A DNA stretch of 64,000 nt from Chthonobacter albigriseus (GCF_013839445.1 NZ_JACDIT010000001.1:1-64000); one strand, 5' to 3'; numbered from the stretch's first letter, positions 18,061 to 28,128 are shown. Notes: a model not told the origin generated them from the letters alone. Translations and numbers: made by a program.

Positions 18061-19314
18061 ATGTTCGTTCCGCAGATCCTGATGATCCCTTTCATCCAGC
18101 TGGGCTTGTCCTACTGGATGTCGGTCGCGACGCTGATCGCGGTGACGATGCTGTGGTTCTGGCGCCGGACGCTGATGACCGGGTTCGTCGAAGACTTCGG
18201 ATACCGGCCATTGCTGTTCGTGATGATGACCCTGGTTCCGATCATCACCTCGCCGCTCGCCTCGGACATGCAGGCGGCGCTGCGGACCGGCCGCGAGGCG
18301 CTGATCTTCTTCGCCATCACCTTGCTGTTCGGGCGGATGCTGGTCTTCATGGACCGCAAGCTGATCGACCGTTCGCTGAACGCCACGCTGTTCGTGACGG
18401 TGTGCCTGACGATGCTGGCGATCGTGCAGGCCTACTACTTCGCACGAAGCACCTATTTCGGCATTCCGCACGAGTACTTCATCGCCAACTCCAACACGCT
18501 GCCGAACCAGCTGGACCTGATCTACTCCAAGATCCGGCCGATGGGGACGTTCGGGGAACCCTCCTACTTCGGGTTCGTGCTGTTCTCGTTCTTCTACGCC
18601 TTCTCGCCGCTGCTCGACGAATGGCGGCGCGCGTGGGTCCTGCTGTTCTTCATCGCCGTGGTGATGCTGCTGTCGCAGAGCCTGTCGTTCTTCCTGTCGA
18701 TGGGCGTCTATATCAGCTACTACGCGCTGGAGAAGCGCTACATCACCCCGGGCAAGTTCGTGCTTTCCGGGGTGCTGGTCGGCTCGATCCTGCTCGGGAG
18801 CGGCCTGCTCGACCACTATGTGGAGCGCATCACCAACATCGCGGACCAGAGCCAGGAGCTTTCCGGCTTCGTGCGCATCGTCGGCCCACTCCTGCTGCTG
18901 CCGGAGTATCTGGCGCGCTTCCCGTTCGGTAATTCGTTCGAGAACATGGAGTATACGCTGGCGCCGATCGTGACCTATCCGATCAAATGGGGCGAGTTCC
19001 TGAACAACGGGTTGTGGAACTTCTTCTTCGGCTACGGTTTCGTCGCGATCATCCTGGTGCCGGTGCTGTTCCTCAGCATCCGGGAGAACGCGACGCGCGT
19101 CTACATCTTCATGTGCCTGTTCTGCAACGGCGGCTTCCTGTCGATCGACAAGGCCGGCGTGTTCCTGATCGCGGTAGGGCTCTATCGCTCGCTGACCTAC
19201 TCCGTCCCGCTGATCAAGCAGGAGGAGGAAGAGGCGGAAGAGGAGGCGGAGTCCATGATGGTGACGCCGCTCGACCAGGTCCTGCAGCGCGCGCCGGGGC
19301 CCAAGGCGCTCTGA
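18061..19314 (+). CDS. EPS polymerase-like membrane protein (Wzy type)
   Basis: A 417-aa polytopic inner-membrane protein with roughly 10-11 hydrophobic segments, predicted to join repeat units in the periplasm. The loop RPMGTFGEPSYFG (about residues 159-171) matches the R..G.F.EPS pattern seen in many exopolysaccharide polymerases. The C-terminal tail is cytosolic, with an unusual run of glutamates (EEEEAEEEAE). It is not obviously related in sequence to the two Wzy_C-type proteins in the window. It follows the GT4 gene, and a convergent acetyltransferase ends 46 bp beyond its stop. Confidence 0.82.
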   Translation: MFVPQILMIPFIQLGLSYWMSVATLIAVTMLWFWRRTLMTGFVEDFGYRPLLFVMMTLVPIITSPLASDMQAALRTGREALIFFAITLLFGRMLVFMDRKLIDRSLNATLFVTVCLTMLAIVQAYYFARSTYFGIPHEYFIANSNTLPNQLDLIYSKIRPMGTFGEPSYFGFVLFSFFYAFSPLLDEWRRAWVLLFFIAVVMLLSQSLSFFLSMGVYISYYALEKRYITPGKFVLSGVLVGSILLGSGLLDHYVERITNIADQSQELSGFVRIVGPLLLLPEYLARFPFGNSFENMEYTLAPIVTYPIKWGEFLNNGLWNFFFGYGFVAIILVPVLFLSIRENATRVYIFMCLFCNGGFLSIDKAGVFLIAVGLYRSLTYSVPLIKQEEEEAEEEAESMMVTPLDQVLQRAPGPKAL

Positions 19315-19360
19315 CCGGCGCCGCCGGGCAGGCGGCGGCCGGCGACCGGCTCCGGTCCGC

Positions 19361-19960
19361 TCAGGTCGTTTCCAGGAAATTGCGGCGCTTGCGAAGCGGC
19401 TTAGCTGGGTTGCCGCCGTAGACCGTCCAGGGCTCCAGGTCCTTGAAGGTCGCCCCGCAGCCGCCGAGCACCGACCCCTCGTGGGCGGTCACGCCCGGGC
19501 CGACGAAGGCGTTGGACGCGATCCAGGCGTAGCGACAGATCCGGATCGGCTTGGTGTAGAGCTGGAAGGTCGGACTGTCGATGTCGTGGGTGCCGGCGAC
19601 GAGGTGGCTGTACTGGGAAACGATGGCGTAGTCCTCCAGCACCACCTTGTCCTGGTTGTAGCAGACCACGTCCCAGCCCATCACCGCGTAGTCGCCCATC
19701 TCCAGGTTGGGCGGATACCAGATCCGGGCGCTGCCGTAGACGCGCGCGCGCCGGCCCATTCTCGCGCCGAAGGCCTTCAGGAGGAGACGCCGCCAGGGAT
19801 GGAGGGGCGGAGGCGTCCAGGAGGCGAGCAGCAGCCAGGTGACGCCCCAGACCGCCCGCCGCATGCGATGGGCCAGCGAGAAGCTGGCGCCGCCGCGCAG
19901 CGCGTCCGTCTCGGAGGCGTCGAGGATATCAAGGCGTTGGTCGGGGGTCTTGTCCGTCAT
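19361..19960 (-). CDS. WcaF-like sugar O-acetyltransferase
   Basis: A 199-aa left-handed beta-helix (hexapeptide) acetyltransferase related to the colanic-acid enzyme WcaF, using acetyl-CoA to acetylate a sugar of the repeat unit. Family traits are LHPWRRLLLKAFGA, YGSARIWYPPNLEMGDY, the catalytic-region TKPIRI...WIASNAFVGPGV, and the terminal VYGGNPAKPLRKR. An extra 20-30 residues precede the usual start. It lies between the polymerase and gmd, fitting decoration of a fucose-containing polymer. Confidence 0.9.
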   Translation of the reverse strand: MTDKTPDQRLDILDASETDALRGGASFSLAHRMRRAVWGVTWLLLASWTPPPLHPWRRLLLKAFGARMGRRARVYGSARIWYPPNLEMGDYAVMGWDVVCYNQDKVVLEDYAIVSQYSHLVAGTHDIDSPTFQLYTKPIRICRYAWIASNAFVGPGVTAHEGSVLGGCGATFKDLEPWTVYGGNPAKPLRKRRNFLETT

Positions 19961-20108
19961 CGCTTCATCCGAACCGGCAAACCGGATCCAAACCGGCGGG
20001 GGCCGAAGGGCCGGGCCGCCCGTCTGATGCGAAAACGCGAGACTCCGGACAACCGAAGCCTCGCGCCTCCAAGGTCAGGCAGGCGGCCGGGAGGGCCGCC
20101 CGATGCGA

Positions 20109-21176
20109 TCACTCGGTGCCCATGCGGCGCGACAGCGCCTCGCGCGCGACGACCTTGATGTCGGACTGGACCATGTCCTTGACCAGCTGCGGGAACGGCG
20201 TGGAGTGGCTCCAGCCGAGCTGCTTGCGGGCCTTGGCCGGATCGCCGAGCAGCAGATCCACTTCGGTCGGGCGGAAGTAGCGCGGGTCGATGGCGACCAG
20301 CTTGCGGCCGTTGGCGGCGTCGTAGCCGACCTCGTCGACGCCTTCGCCCTTCCACTCCAGATTGACGCCGACTTCCTTGAAGGAGAGCTCGACGAACTCA
20401 CGGACGGTGTGCGTCTCGCCGGTGGCCAGGACGTAGTCGTCGGGGTTGTCCTGCTGCAGGATCAGGTACATGCCTTCGACGTAGTCCTTGGCGTTGCCCC
20501 AGTCGCGCTTGGCGTCGAGGTTGCCGAGCCACAGCGTGCTCTGGAAGCCGTGGTGGATGGCGGCCACCGCGCGGGTGATCTTGCGGGTGACGAAGGTTTC
20601 GCCGCGGGTCGGGCCCTCGTGGTTGAAGAGGATGCCGTTCGAGGCGTGCATGCCATAGGCCTCACGGTAGTTCACCGTGATCCAGTAGCCGTAGAGCTTG
20701 GCGGCGGCGTAGGGGCTGCGCGGGTAGAAGGGGGTGGTCTCCTTCTGCGGCGTCTCCTGCACCTTGCCGTAGAGCTCGGACGTGGAGGCCTGGTAGAAGC
20801 GGACCTTCTTCTCCAGCTTCAGGATGCGGATCGCTTCCAGCAGACGGAGCGTACCGATACCGTCGGCGTTGGCGGTGTATTCCGGGGTCTCGAAGGAAAC
20901 CTGCACGTGGCTCTGGGCGGCCAGGTTGTAGATCTCGTCCGGCTGGGTTTCCTGGACGAGACGGATCAGGTTGGTGGAATCCGTCAGGTCGCCGTAGTGC
21001 ATGAAGAAGGAGGTCCGTCCTTCATGCGGGTCGCGGTAGAGATGATCGACGCGCTCGGAGTTGAACGACGACGACCGGCGCTTCACGCCATGTACTACAT
21101 AGCCCTTGGCGAGCAAAGACTCGGCGAGAAGAGCACCGTCCTGGCCCGTGACGCCGGTAATCAAAGCAACTTTCAT
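20109..21176 (-). CDS. gmd: GDP-mannose 4,6-dehydratase
   Basis: A 355-aa SDR enzyme that converts GDP-mannose to GDP-4-keto-6-deoxymannose, the first committed step to GDP-L-fucose. The NADP-binding [13 protein letters not shown] is at the N-terminus, followed by the RR-loop region [16 protein letters not shown] typical of the tetrameric enzyme, the [12 protein letters not shown] motif and the catalytic [10 protein letters not shown]. One oddity is [15 protein letters not shown], where most family members have [15 protein letters not shown] (Ser to Gly and Arg to Thr). The rest of the protein is canonical. The acyltransferase gene lies 232 bp upstream on the same strand. Confidence 0.97.
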   Translation of the reverse strand: MKVALITGVTGQDGALLAESLLAKGYVVHGVKRRSSSFNSERVDHLYRDPHEGRTSFFMHYGDLTDSTNLIRLVQETQPDEIYNLAAQSHVQVSFETPEYTANADGIGTLRLLEAIRILKLEKKVRFYQASTSELYGKVQETPQKETTPFYPRSPYAAAKLYGYWITVNYREAYGMHASNGILFNHEGPTRGETFVTRKITRAVAAIHHGFQSTLWLGNLDAKRDWGNAKDYVEGMYLILQQDNPDDYVLATGETHTVREFVELSFKEVGVNLEWKGEGVDEVGYDAANGRKLVAIDPRYFRPTEVDLLLGDPAKARKQLGWSHSTPFPQLVKDMVQSDIKVVAREALSRRMGTE

Positions 21177-21408
21177 CGATTCTCACCTAAAATTGTGTTC
21201 CGGTCGGGAGGCTAGCGGCAGGGGCCGCCTTCATCAAGACCCTACCGCCGAGAGACGAGATCGTCGTTAACGCGGTGCAGCATATTTGCCGGAACCGATT
21301 TCGACTTAGGATATAATGAACTTCGCATTAAACTGCTTGTCGTTCCGCGGCTTCCGGGTAAGCGGGCCGGGCGGTTCGGTCTTGTCCGATCCACCCGGCC
21401 GAGCCGCG

Positions 21409-22536
21409 TCACGCGGTACGGGCCGACGCCGCGCGGGGCGCGAAGTGGGCGTTGAGGAAGGCGATCAACGGCTTCTCCACCAGGAAGTGCATGATCACCC
21501 CGCCTGCCGTGGCGAGCACGGTGACGCCGGCCAGCACGACGTAGACGTTGGTGTCGGGAAGCACCTTGGCCCAGACCGTGAGGAGGATCGAGATGATCGC
21601 GGGGTGGATGAGATAGACCGCATAGGAGGCGTCACCGAGCACGTGGGCGAGACGCTCGATCGGGTTGGCGCAGCGGGTGACCCCCAGTCCGACGAAGAGG
21701 ATCAGCGCCGACATGCAGCCGAGAACAAGCACGTCTCGCAGCACGCCGATCTCCAGGCCGAGGACATAGGTCGCCACCATCAGCAGCGACGACAGGCCGA
21801 CCAGCACGGGCAACTGCAGCCTGCCGGGCAGAACCGGGATCGAGCCGTTGCGCAGCAGCAGGTTGCCGAAGATCAGGCCCAGACCGAACTCCACGTTGGC
21901 CGGGTTGCAGAAGAAGTCGAGCAGGCGCGCCTCGTAGAAGCCGACGTAGCCGAGATCGCGGAGCGGCACGTAGACAAGCGGGGACGCGCACCAGAGCACC
22001 AGGATCCAGGTGCGGCGGACGGCCATCAGCATGGTCAGGCCGAAGACGATGTAGAACAGGAACTCGTGGCGAAGGGTCCAGATCTGGTCGGGCTTCACCT
22101 CGCCGACCGGCCACAGCAGGATCGCGCGCCAGTAGGGCAGCAGGTCTTCCGGAGCGCCGCGGCCGAGGACACGCAGACCCAGGTAGACCAGGATACAGAC
22201 CCACATGAACGGGATGATGCGGATGAACCGCTTGATCATGAAGTCGACGAAGCCGAGCCGCGCCGTGTAGGTGCGGCTGTCAAAGGTGGCGTAGCTGATG
22301 ATGAAGCCGCTGATGACGAAGAACAGGTCGACGCCGACCCAGCCCATCTCGAAGAACTTGCCCGGGCTGACGCCGAAGTACTTCGGAAAGGCGATCATGC
22401 CGGCGGCGTGCGTGATCACGACCATCAGCGCCGCCAGGCCGCGGAGGTACTGGACACCGACGATATCGCGCCGGGCGGCGCTCGGCGCCGGCACCACGGC
22501 CGCGGTCGGAAGAATGGTGGGTGTGGGGACGTCCAT
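21409..22536 (-). CDS. Acyltransferase 3 family membrane protein
   Basis: A 375-aa polytopic inner-membrane protein of the acyltransferase-3 (OafA/ExoZ) family, which transfers acetyl or other acyl groups to extracytoplasmic glycans. The family start pattern VQYLRGLAALMVVITHAAG includes the key His, and VGVDLFFVISGFI follows near residue 67. About ten hydrophobic segments are present, with a family-typical R.IRIIPFMW near residue 108. It has no C-terminal SGNH domain. It would decorate the EPS made by this locus; the target sugar is unknown. Confidence 0.93.
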   Translation of the reverse strand: MDVPTPTILPTAAVVPAPSAARRDIVGVQYLRGLAALMVVITHAAGMIAFPKYFGVSPGKFFEMGWVGVDLFFVISGFIISYATFDSRTYTARLGFVDFMIKRFIRIIPFMWVCILVYLGLRVLGRGAPEDLLPYWRAILLWPVGEVKPDQIWTLRHEFLFYIVFGLTMLMAVRRTWILVLWCASPLVYVPLRDLGYVGFYEARLLDFFCNPANVEFGLGLIFGNLLLRNGSIPVLPGRLQLPVLVGLSSLLMVATYVLGLEIGVLRDVLVLGCMSALILFVGLGVTRCANPIERLAHVLGDASYAVYLIHPAIISILLTVWAKVLPDTNVYVVLAGVTVLATAGGVIMHFLVEKPLIAFLNAHFAPRAASARTA

Positions 22537-22816
22537 CGCCGCTTTCCTCTAACGCACACGCTCCGATAGCCGCCGTGGTCGGCAGGTCCGCCGAGGGCAA
22601 AGGATCCCGGATCCTTCGCGCGGTGGCGCGAAAGACATGGATCCGCGCCAGGGCCGGCATCGGACTTCGATTGAAGTTGAATGTGGATGGCCGGCTTTTA
22701 GCCGGCGTGAGCTTCGACTACAGCTTACGCTGTCGTGTAATCACTTACTTCACAGCAGATGGACACTTCGGGCCTCCGTCGGTGTTTTTTAACCATCTAC
22801 CCCAAATCAACCGCCG
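22537..22816. other. AT-richer intergenic region with small hairpins
   Basis: About 280 bp between the beta-helix and acyltransferase genes, both on the minus strand. It has a 6-bp hairpin (GCCGGC arms, 22691-22706) and a 5-bp hairpin (22720-22734), neither followed by a T tract on the minus strand. No gene seen. Confidence 0.4.
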
Positions 22817-24832
22817 CTAATCGAGTAATTTGAAGTAAATCATATCTTGCATTATGCGACGGCGCTCGGCGAGGTCAAGCGACAGGCCCTTCAAAGTATC
22901 GTTTAGCTTAATAACGTTGTTTACCAACTCACCGTCATCGTCACTTTTGACGGGGGGTGTGTCGGCGGGAAGCTCTATATTGCCTTCTTCCGTGAGATAA
23001 CTACGGATTGCCGGATCGGTGAACTCGAGCAGGGGCTTGCCAAATGCGGCATTCCCTATGATTCGGTTGCCCTTGGGCACACCAAGCTCATCGTCGAGGA
23101 TGTTGACGAGTTCAGGATAGCGGCTCTTCCAGGGCTCGGTCGCATAAGGCATCGCGTCGAGGTTCTGACGCAGCTGGCCGCCGGCGGTCATGTCCTTTTG
23201 CCAGTTGAGGCCCCGGTCGTCGAAATGGATGGCGGGGCGGCGCGTCCAGAGGAAGACGTTGTTCTTGATCAGGTGATCACGGCCACCGCCGAGGACGACG
23301 GCGCGGTGCACCCGCACGAAGACGTTGCGGGTGAGCTCGACGCCGCTGAACTGGTCGTCGAAGTAGACGCCCGTGACGAAGGCCTGCTCCGGCGCGCCCC
23401 AGCCGATATCGTGCAGGTAGTTGCCGGTGATCACGTTGCCGCGCATCGTCCAGTCGCGGCCCATGTAGATGGCGCCGGCGTCGTTGGTTTCGCGCAGGAC
23501 GTCCTCGATCTCGTTGTTCTCCACCCGGTGGTCGTTGCCGCCGAGGACGACGGCCGAGTGGGGCCCGTGCGCCAGGTAGGAGCCGCGCAGGGTGTTGCCG
23601 ACGCCGTGCAGTTCAACGCCCGGCCGGTAGGTGGGGCTGTCCTGGCCGAAGCGGACGACGGCGCTGTTGGCGATCACGACGTCGCCGCGGCCGAGCGACG
23701 GCCGGTCTCCGGAGTAGACGGTGATGCCGGTCTCGGCAGTGTCGGCGACGACGCAGCGCTCGACGGTCAACCGGCGGGAACCCTCCACCATGACTCCGCG
23801 CGAGCCGGTGTTGCGGATGCCGCAGTCGCGCAGGGTGATGTCGTCGCCGCCGGTGAAGGCGACGACATCGCCGAGGGTGTTGGCGAGTTCCAGCTTCTCG
23901 ATCAGCAGATTGTTGCTGCCGTTCACCGCGAAGATGCTCTTGGTGACGGCGACCTCGACGGGCGCGCCGGGATCGAGCGGGAGGAAGATGGCGCGATCGG
24001 CGGCCGCATCGAGGTAGTACTCGCCGGGCTGGTCGAGCGCCGCGATCGCGTTCACCGCGGCGATGCGGAAGGGCATGTCCTCGCGCAGGTCGAGCGGGGC
24101 CTGGAAGCGGCCGATCCGCAGGCTGTCGCCGTCCGGCTCGCCCGGCAGGATCGGGACCGTTTCGTAGGCCCAGTCGGACACGAAATAACCGGCGAGCAGC
24201 GTGTTGGGGTCGCGGGCCCAGGCCGCCGCGTGCTCCGGCGGGACGGTGACGCGGTAGCCGTCGGGGTCGGCGGTGGCTGTCGCCTCGCTCCAGTAGCCCT
24301 CGTCCGGCCAGCGGGCGGGGCGGAAACGGCGGCCGTTCTGGACCAGCTCGAAAGCCGAATCCGGCGTGCCGACATAGGCGCCGCGCGGCCGCAGCTTGCG
24401 ATCGCCGGGCAGGCCGAGGTCCTTGAGATCGACGACCAGCGCCTTGCCGAGCAGCGCAGGGGCAACGTCAGGCGCAGCGGCCAAATCGGCCTCCGCAACG
24501 GGACGGGTGGGGGCGGCGACTGAGCCCAGGACGGAAGTGGATCCATCGGCTGCGCCGCGGATGACGAAGGGTGTCCCCGGCACACCGGACTCGGCTCGGG
24601 TCAGGGAGATGATGCGGTCGACCCGGTGGACGCCGGATACGAGTTCGATGGCGATCGGCTCGTCGGGCGCGTCCTTGCGGATCTCACGGGCACGATCCAC
24701 CGCGGCCGTCAGGCTGCGGACCGAAGCCGGCGTTTCCTGCGAAAGGGTCGGATCCACGAGGATGGTCGCCGCCGGCGCGGGATGGCCGGCCAGCATCACG
24801 GCCGCTAGGCCGCCCAGAGGAAGGTATCGCAT
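22817..24832 (-). CDS. Secreted right-handed parallel beta-helix protein
   Basis: A 671-aa exported protein. The signal peptide ends near HPAPAA (about residue 22), and most of the mature chain consists of parallel beta-helix coils seen as repeated short N/D-G-containing turns (for example NGSNNLLIEKLEL, GSRRLTVERCVV, GGNDHRVENNEI, GGGRDHLIKNNVF). This fold is shared by pectate-lyase-like polysaccharide lyases, epimerases and hydrolases. In an EPS locus a role in trimming or modifying the polymer in the periplasm is plausible, but no catalytic site could be identified. The last 50 residues are coded by AT-richer DNA than the rest. Confidence 0.85.
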   Translation of the reverse strand: MRYLPLGGLAAVMLAGHPAPAATILVDPTLSQETPASVRSLTAAVDRAREIRKDAPDEPIAIELVSGVHRVDRIISLTRAESGVPGTPFVIRGAADGSTSVLGSVAAPTRPVAEADLAAAPDVAPALLGKALVVDLKDLGLPGDRKLRPRGAYVGTPDSAFELVQNGRRFRPARWPDEGYWSEATATADPDGYRVTVPPEHAAAWARDPNTLLAGYFVSDWAYETVPILPGEPDGDSLRIGRFQAPLDLREDMPFRIAAVNAIAALDQPGEYYLDAAADRAIFLPLDPGAPVEVAVTKSIFAVNGSNNLLIEKLELANTLGDVVAFTGGDDITLRDCGIRNTGSRGVMVEGSRRLTVERCVVADTAETGITVYSGDRPSLGRGDVVIANSAVVRFGQDSPTYRPGVELHGVGNTLRGSYLAHGPHSAVVLGGNDHRVENNEIEDVLRETNDAGAIYMGRDWTMRGNVITGNYLHDIGWGAPEQAFVTGVYFDDQFSGVELTRNVFVRVHRAVVLGGGRDHLIKNNVFLWTRRPAIHFDDRGLNWQKDMTAGGQLRQNLDAMPYATEPWKSRYPELVNILDDELGVPKGNRIIGNAAFGKPLLEFTDPAIRSYLTEEGNIELPADTPPVKSDDDGELVNNVIKLNDTLKGLSLDLAERRRIMQDMIYFKLLD

Positions 24833-24897
24833 CCCAGCTCCGATTGTCGTCCAGCGTGAACGCCCCCGCAGGGACGCTTATTCCGCCCCCGTTCGCC

Positions 24898-26208
24898 TTA
24901 TTTGTGAACGAGCTTCGACGTGTCGGAGTGGATCGGCGCGATGACGCGCGTCGGAGCGGCAGTTGCCGGTGCTTCGGCCCGAAGCTCGGTTTCGAACAGC
25001 AGGCTCTCGAACTGCGCCAGCGCTTCCGGCTTGGAGAGGCGACGGGCCAACCGCAGGCGCGACTCGGCGGTGCCGGCTTCCTCCGGATTGGTGACGAAAC
25101 GCTCCATGGCGGCCGCGAGCGCGATCGCATCGCCGGGAGGAACGATGACCGCCGCGTCCTTCAGGAAGGCGGCGAGCTCGGTACCCTCCTGCGCGGTGAC
25201 CAGGATCGGCTTGCCGGAGGCCAGCATGCCGCCGAGCTTGGACGGCAGCACCAGGTCGGCGACGTCGGCCTGCTGCGGCAGCAGGTGGAGATCGGCCAGC
25301 GCCAGGAATTCGCCCAGCCGCTCGTAGGGCTGGAACGGCAGGAAGCGGATGTTCGGCAGAGCGCCGAAGCGGTCCATCAGGGCCTGCTTGGCGGGCCCTT
25401 CGCCGGCGATGACGAAGGTCATGTCGATCTTGCCGCAGACGCGCGCGACCGCTTCCAGCAACACGTCGAGACCCTGCTTGACGCCGATGTTGCCCGAGTA
25501 GAGGCCGACCACGGTGCCGTCGGGAATGCCCAGTTCGGCCCGGTAGGGGCTCGGTCCGGCCATCGGCTTGATGTGGTCGAGGTCGACCCAGTTGCGGACG
25601 ATGGACAGGCGGCGCGGGTTGACGCCCTTGCGCAGCAGCTTCTCCGACATGCGGTCGCCGATGGTGACGACGCGCTTGAAGCGGCGGACGATGAAGCGGT
25701 CGAACATTTCGCCGACGCGCTTGGACAGGCCGCGGCCCTCCAGGTGACCCATGGCGAAGGCCGCCTCGACCTCGAGATCCTGGACATGCAGCACCGAACG
25801 GGCGCCGGTCAGCTTGGCCATGAGGAGGGCCAGCGGCGTGACGAACAGCGTCGGCTCGACACAGATGATGGTGTCGGGACGCTTGCGCAGCACCTGCCAA
25901 ACGAAGGCCGGAGCCGAGGTGACCGCGAAGCTCAGCGGCGCCAGCATGCGCCAGATCCCCTGCATCGGCTTGCGCAGAAGCAAAGGACAGCGGATGACGT
26001 GCACGCCAGCAAGGTTTTCAGAGGTGAATCCGAAGGTGGAGTAGTCGCCCGTGATGGTCCAGCCAGGATAGTGCGGAGGCGTGGTAACGACCGTCACGTC
26101 AACGCCCTGCCCTGCGAGAAATTCGCCGAGTTCACCCGTGCAACGACCAGCACCCGCAATTTCCGGCGCATAATTGATAGCGTACACGATAGCGCGTCTG
26201 GTCATCAC
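24898..26208 (-). CDS. wcaI: WcaI-type glycosyltransferase (family 4)
   Basis: A 436-aa GT-B enzyme resembling the colanic-acid fucosyltransferase WcaI. It starts with AIVYAINYAPEIAGAGRCTGE, followed by VTVVTTPPHYPGW and LHVQDLEVEAAF (the family's VQDL.PDAA-like segment). The C-terminal domain has GLYSGNIGVKQGLDVLLEA and the donor-site LLPQQADVADLVLPSKLGGMLASGKP. In this locus, which makes GDP-L-fucose, transfer of fucose is a reasonable inference. The C-terminal 30 residues (Ala/Pro-rich) are an extension. The beta-helix gene follows on the same strand after 65 bp. Confidence 0.9.
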   Translation of the reverse strand: MMTRRAIVYAINYAPEIAGAGRCTGELGEFLAGQGVDVTVVTTPPHYPGWTITGDYSTFGFTSENLAGVHVIRCPLLLRKPMQGIWRMLAPLSFAVTSAPAFVWQVLRKRPDTIICVEPTLFVTPLALLMAKLTGARSVLHVQDLEVEAAFAMGHLEGRGLSKRVGEMFDRFIVRRFKRVVTIGDRMSEKLLRKGVNPRRLSIVRNWVDLDHIKPMAGPSPYRAELGIPDGTVVGLYSGNIGVKQGLDVLLEAVARVCGKIDMTFVIAGEGPAKQALMDRFGALPNIRFLPFQPYERLGEFLALADLHLLPQQADVADLVLPSKLGGMLASGKPILVTAQEGTELAAFLKDAAVIVPPGDAIALAAAMERFVTNPEEAGTAESRLRLARRLSKPEALAQFESLLFETELRAEAPATAAPTRVIAPIHSDTSKLVHK

Positions 26209-26784
26209 AAATCCCTTGAAATACTTACGCTGGACTCAACTACGGCTCGAGCCGAACAGCTTCAATTAGACAGGGCCATCCTCGAAACAATTTTTGTTAT
26301 ACTTACTTGGGGTCGCTGGACCTGGCATGATGGTGCGCGGCGAAAATAGGCCTGCGCGCGTCAAACATACCCTAACATCACATCTACAATTCTCATCATC
26401 ATCGAAAAGCGGTTGGACATCAATCTCCTGTTTGCGGGGGGCGACAGGTTCGCACCGCCAGAATGGCTACACTTTTCCGTGTAACCTTTTCAAGCGGCTG
26501 AAGGTTCCGGGCCATTCACCATATGATTAGAAATCAGAGTTGTAGCAGGGTGAGGCTTTTTGAACACGCCGCGCGTCCAGCTGCAAAGTCGTTGACGGTG
26601 GATAACCATACCGCGTCAAACGGCTTGCCCTCGCGCCGCCCCCTGCGTAGTTTCATGCCGCGCCGCACACAACGGCTCGGCCCATCATGGAACGTTGTGG
26701 ACGAGACACCGTTCGGTTTCGCAGCTGCGGATCGTGAAGCAAACCGATAAGTATTCAGTCCCAATTTACCCGAGCCATTGATAA
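26209..26784. promoter_or_regulatory. Long AT-richer divergent intergenic region
   Basis: About 576 bp between wcaI (minus) and the flippase gene (plus), the longest non-coding stretch in the EPS locus. It is markedly less GC-rich than the genes. Short open frames occur but lack codon bias and ribosome sites. It probably carries two promoters and their control sites; no specific site is claimed. Confidence 0.45.
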
Positions 26785-28128
26785 ATGCCATCCGAGAAGC
26801 GGTCAGTCCGGTCCTACCTCGCCCGTGTCGATCGGCGATTCCTGGAGTCATCCGCGGTGATGGCGATCCAGATCCTGGGACTGGCGATCGCCTTCATGAC
26901 CACGGTGATCGTGACGCGGCATCTGGATACCGATGGTTTCGGCCGCTTCAGCGTGCTTCTGAACGCCATCGTGATCATCTCGTCGGCGGCCAACCTCGGC
27001 TTCCACTACGTGCTCCTGCGCGAGACCAGCAAATCCCAGAGCGAGGATGAGGCGGCCGTCGCGCGACGGAAGGTCGCCGCCGCCTCGATCGCGGTGACGG
27101 GGGTCTCGGCGGTCGTGTCGCTGGCGTTCGCCGGCTTCATCATCGCGACGATGACGATCACCGCGATGTCGGCGCTCCTGATCGGCCTGCAGATCGCCGG
27201 CGTGGCGATCGGCGACGCGTTGTGCGGCGCGTTGCGCGGCTTCGGCCACAACCTCCTCTACCAGACCGTCACGCTGACCCGCACCGTGCTGATTTTGGCG
27301 GGGGTCGTGGTCTACACGCAGGTGAGTCCCGAGCATGCGACCATGGAAGGGATCCTGTGGATCTACACCGCGGGGGCCTTCGCAATCATTCCGGTGGTGG
27401 CGCTCTACCTACGCCGCGCGGGCATGGCGCTGCGCGATTTCGGAACCGAGCTGATCTGGCCGGTGATGAAGGAAGGCGGCCCGTTCATCATCACGGTGAC
27501 GCTGAACCTGGCGAACCGCCGCGTCCTGACGGTGCTGATGCCGCTGTTCGTGTCGCTGAGCGAGGTCGGCGTGTTCGCGCTGGCGCTGACGCTGTTCAAC
27601 GCCTACACGACGCTGGTCTACGCGCCGGTGGTGACGATCACGGCGCGGATGGGCCAGGCGATCGGCGCCAAGGACATCCCGGCGCTGCAGCACCAGATGA
27701 ATTTCGGTGCGCTCTTGAGCGGGGTGATGGCCATCGCGGGCGTCGCCGGCGTCCTGGTGGTCGGGCCGTTCCTGCTCGACCTGCTTTTCGGGCCGAACTT
27801 CGCGGGTGCGAAGTGGCCGCTGTTCTTCCTCTGCGCCGCGCTGGTGGTGGACTCCTGCTTCGGGCCGACCGGCGAGGTGCTCTGGCTGTCCAACCGCATG
27901 CGGCTGGCGGTTCTCCTGGAGGCGAACCGCGGCGCGATGGTGCTGGTCGGAACGTTCATCCTCGTCCCGATCTACGGTATCGCCGGCGGCGGGCTCGGGT
28001 TCCTGTTCGGCGTGCTGATCGCCGACTGCATCCAGGCCTATATCGTCTGGAAGGAAGTGGGCGTGAAGCCCGCCATCTTCGCCCTGGCACCACGCATGTT
28101 TCCGTGGCTGCGCCTGCGCACTCTTTGA
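26785..28128 (+). CDS. Polysaccharide flippase (Wzx / MOP superfamily)
   Basis: A 447-aa inner-membrane protein with 12-14 hydrophobic segments, predicted to flip the undecaprenyl-linked repeat unit to the periplasm. The first segment region (FLESSAVMAIQILGLAIAFMTTVIVTRHLDT, quoted in part: GLAIAFMTTVIVTRHL) and DGFGRFSVLL match the Polysacc_synt family start, where a glycine-rich loop follows the first helix. A second half begins near MKEGGPFIITVTLN. It is the only flippase seen in the window. Downstream on the same strand follow the RfbC-like, SAF-domain and GT2 genes, probably one unit. Confidence 0.92.
   Translation: MPSEKRSVRSYLARVDRRFLESSAVMAIQILGLAIAFMTTVIVTRHLDTDGFGRFSVLLNAIVIISSAANLGFHYVLLRETSKSQSEDEAAVARRKVAAASIAVTGVSAVVSLAFAGFIIATMTITAMSALLIGLQIAGVAIGDALCGALRGFGHNLLYQTVTLTRTVLILAGVVVYTQVSPEHATMEGILWIYTAGAFAIIPVVALYLRRAGMALRDFGTELIWPVMKEGGPFIITVTLNLANRRVLTVLMPLFVSLSEVGVFALALTLFNAYTTLVYAPVVTITARMGQAIGAKDIPALQHQMNFGALLSGVMAIAGVAGVLVVGPFLLDLLFGPNFAGAKWPLFFLCAALVVDSCFGPTGEVLWLSNRMRLAVLLEANRGAMVLVGTFILVPIYGIAGGGLGFLFGVLIADCIQAYIVWKEVGVKPAIFALAPRMFPWLRLRTL

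Noticed and set aside
26523-26750. A 75-codon open frame in the flippase upstream region
   Set aside because: It has no credible ribosome site, no hydrophobic or family pattern and codon use unlike the neighbouring genes.
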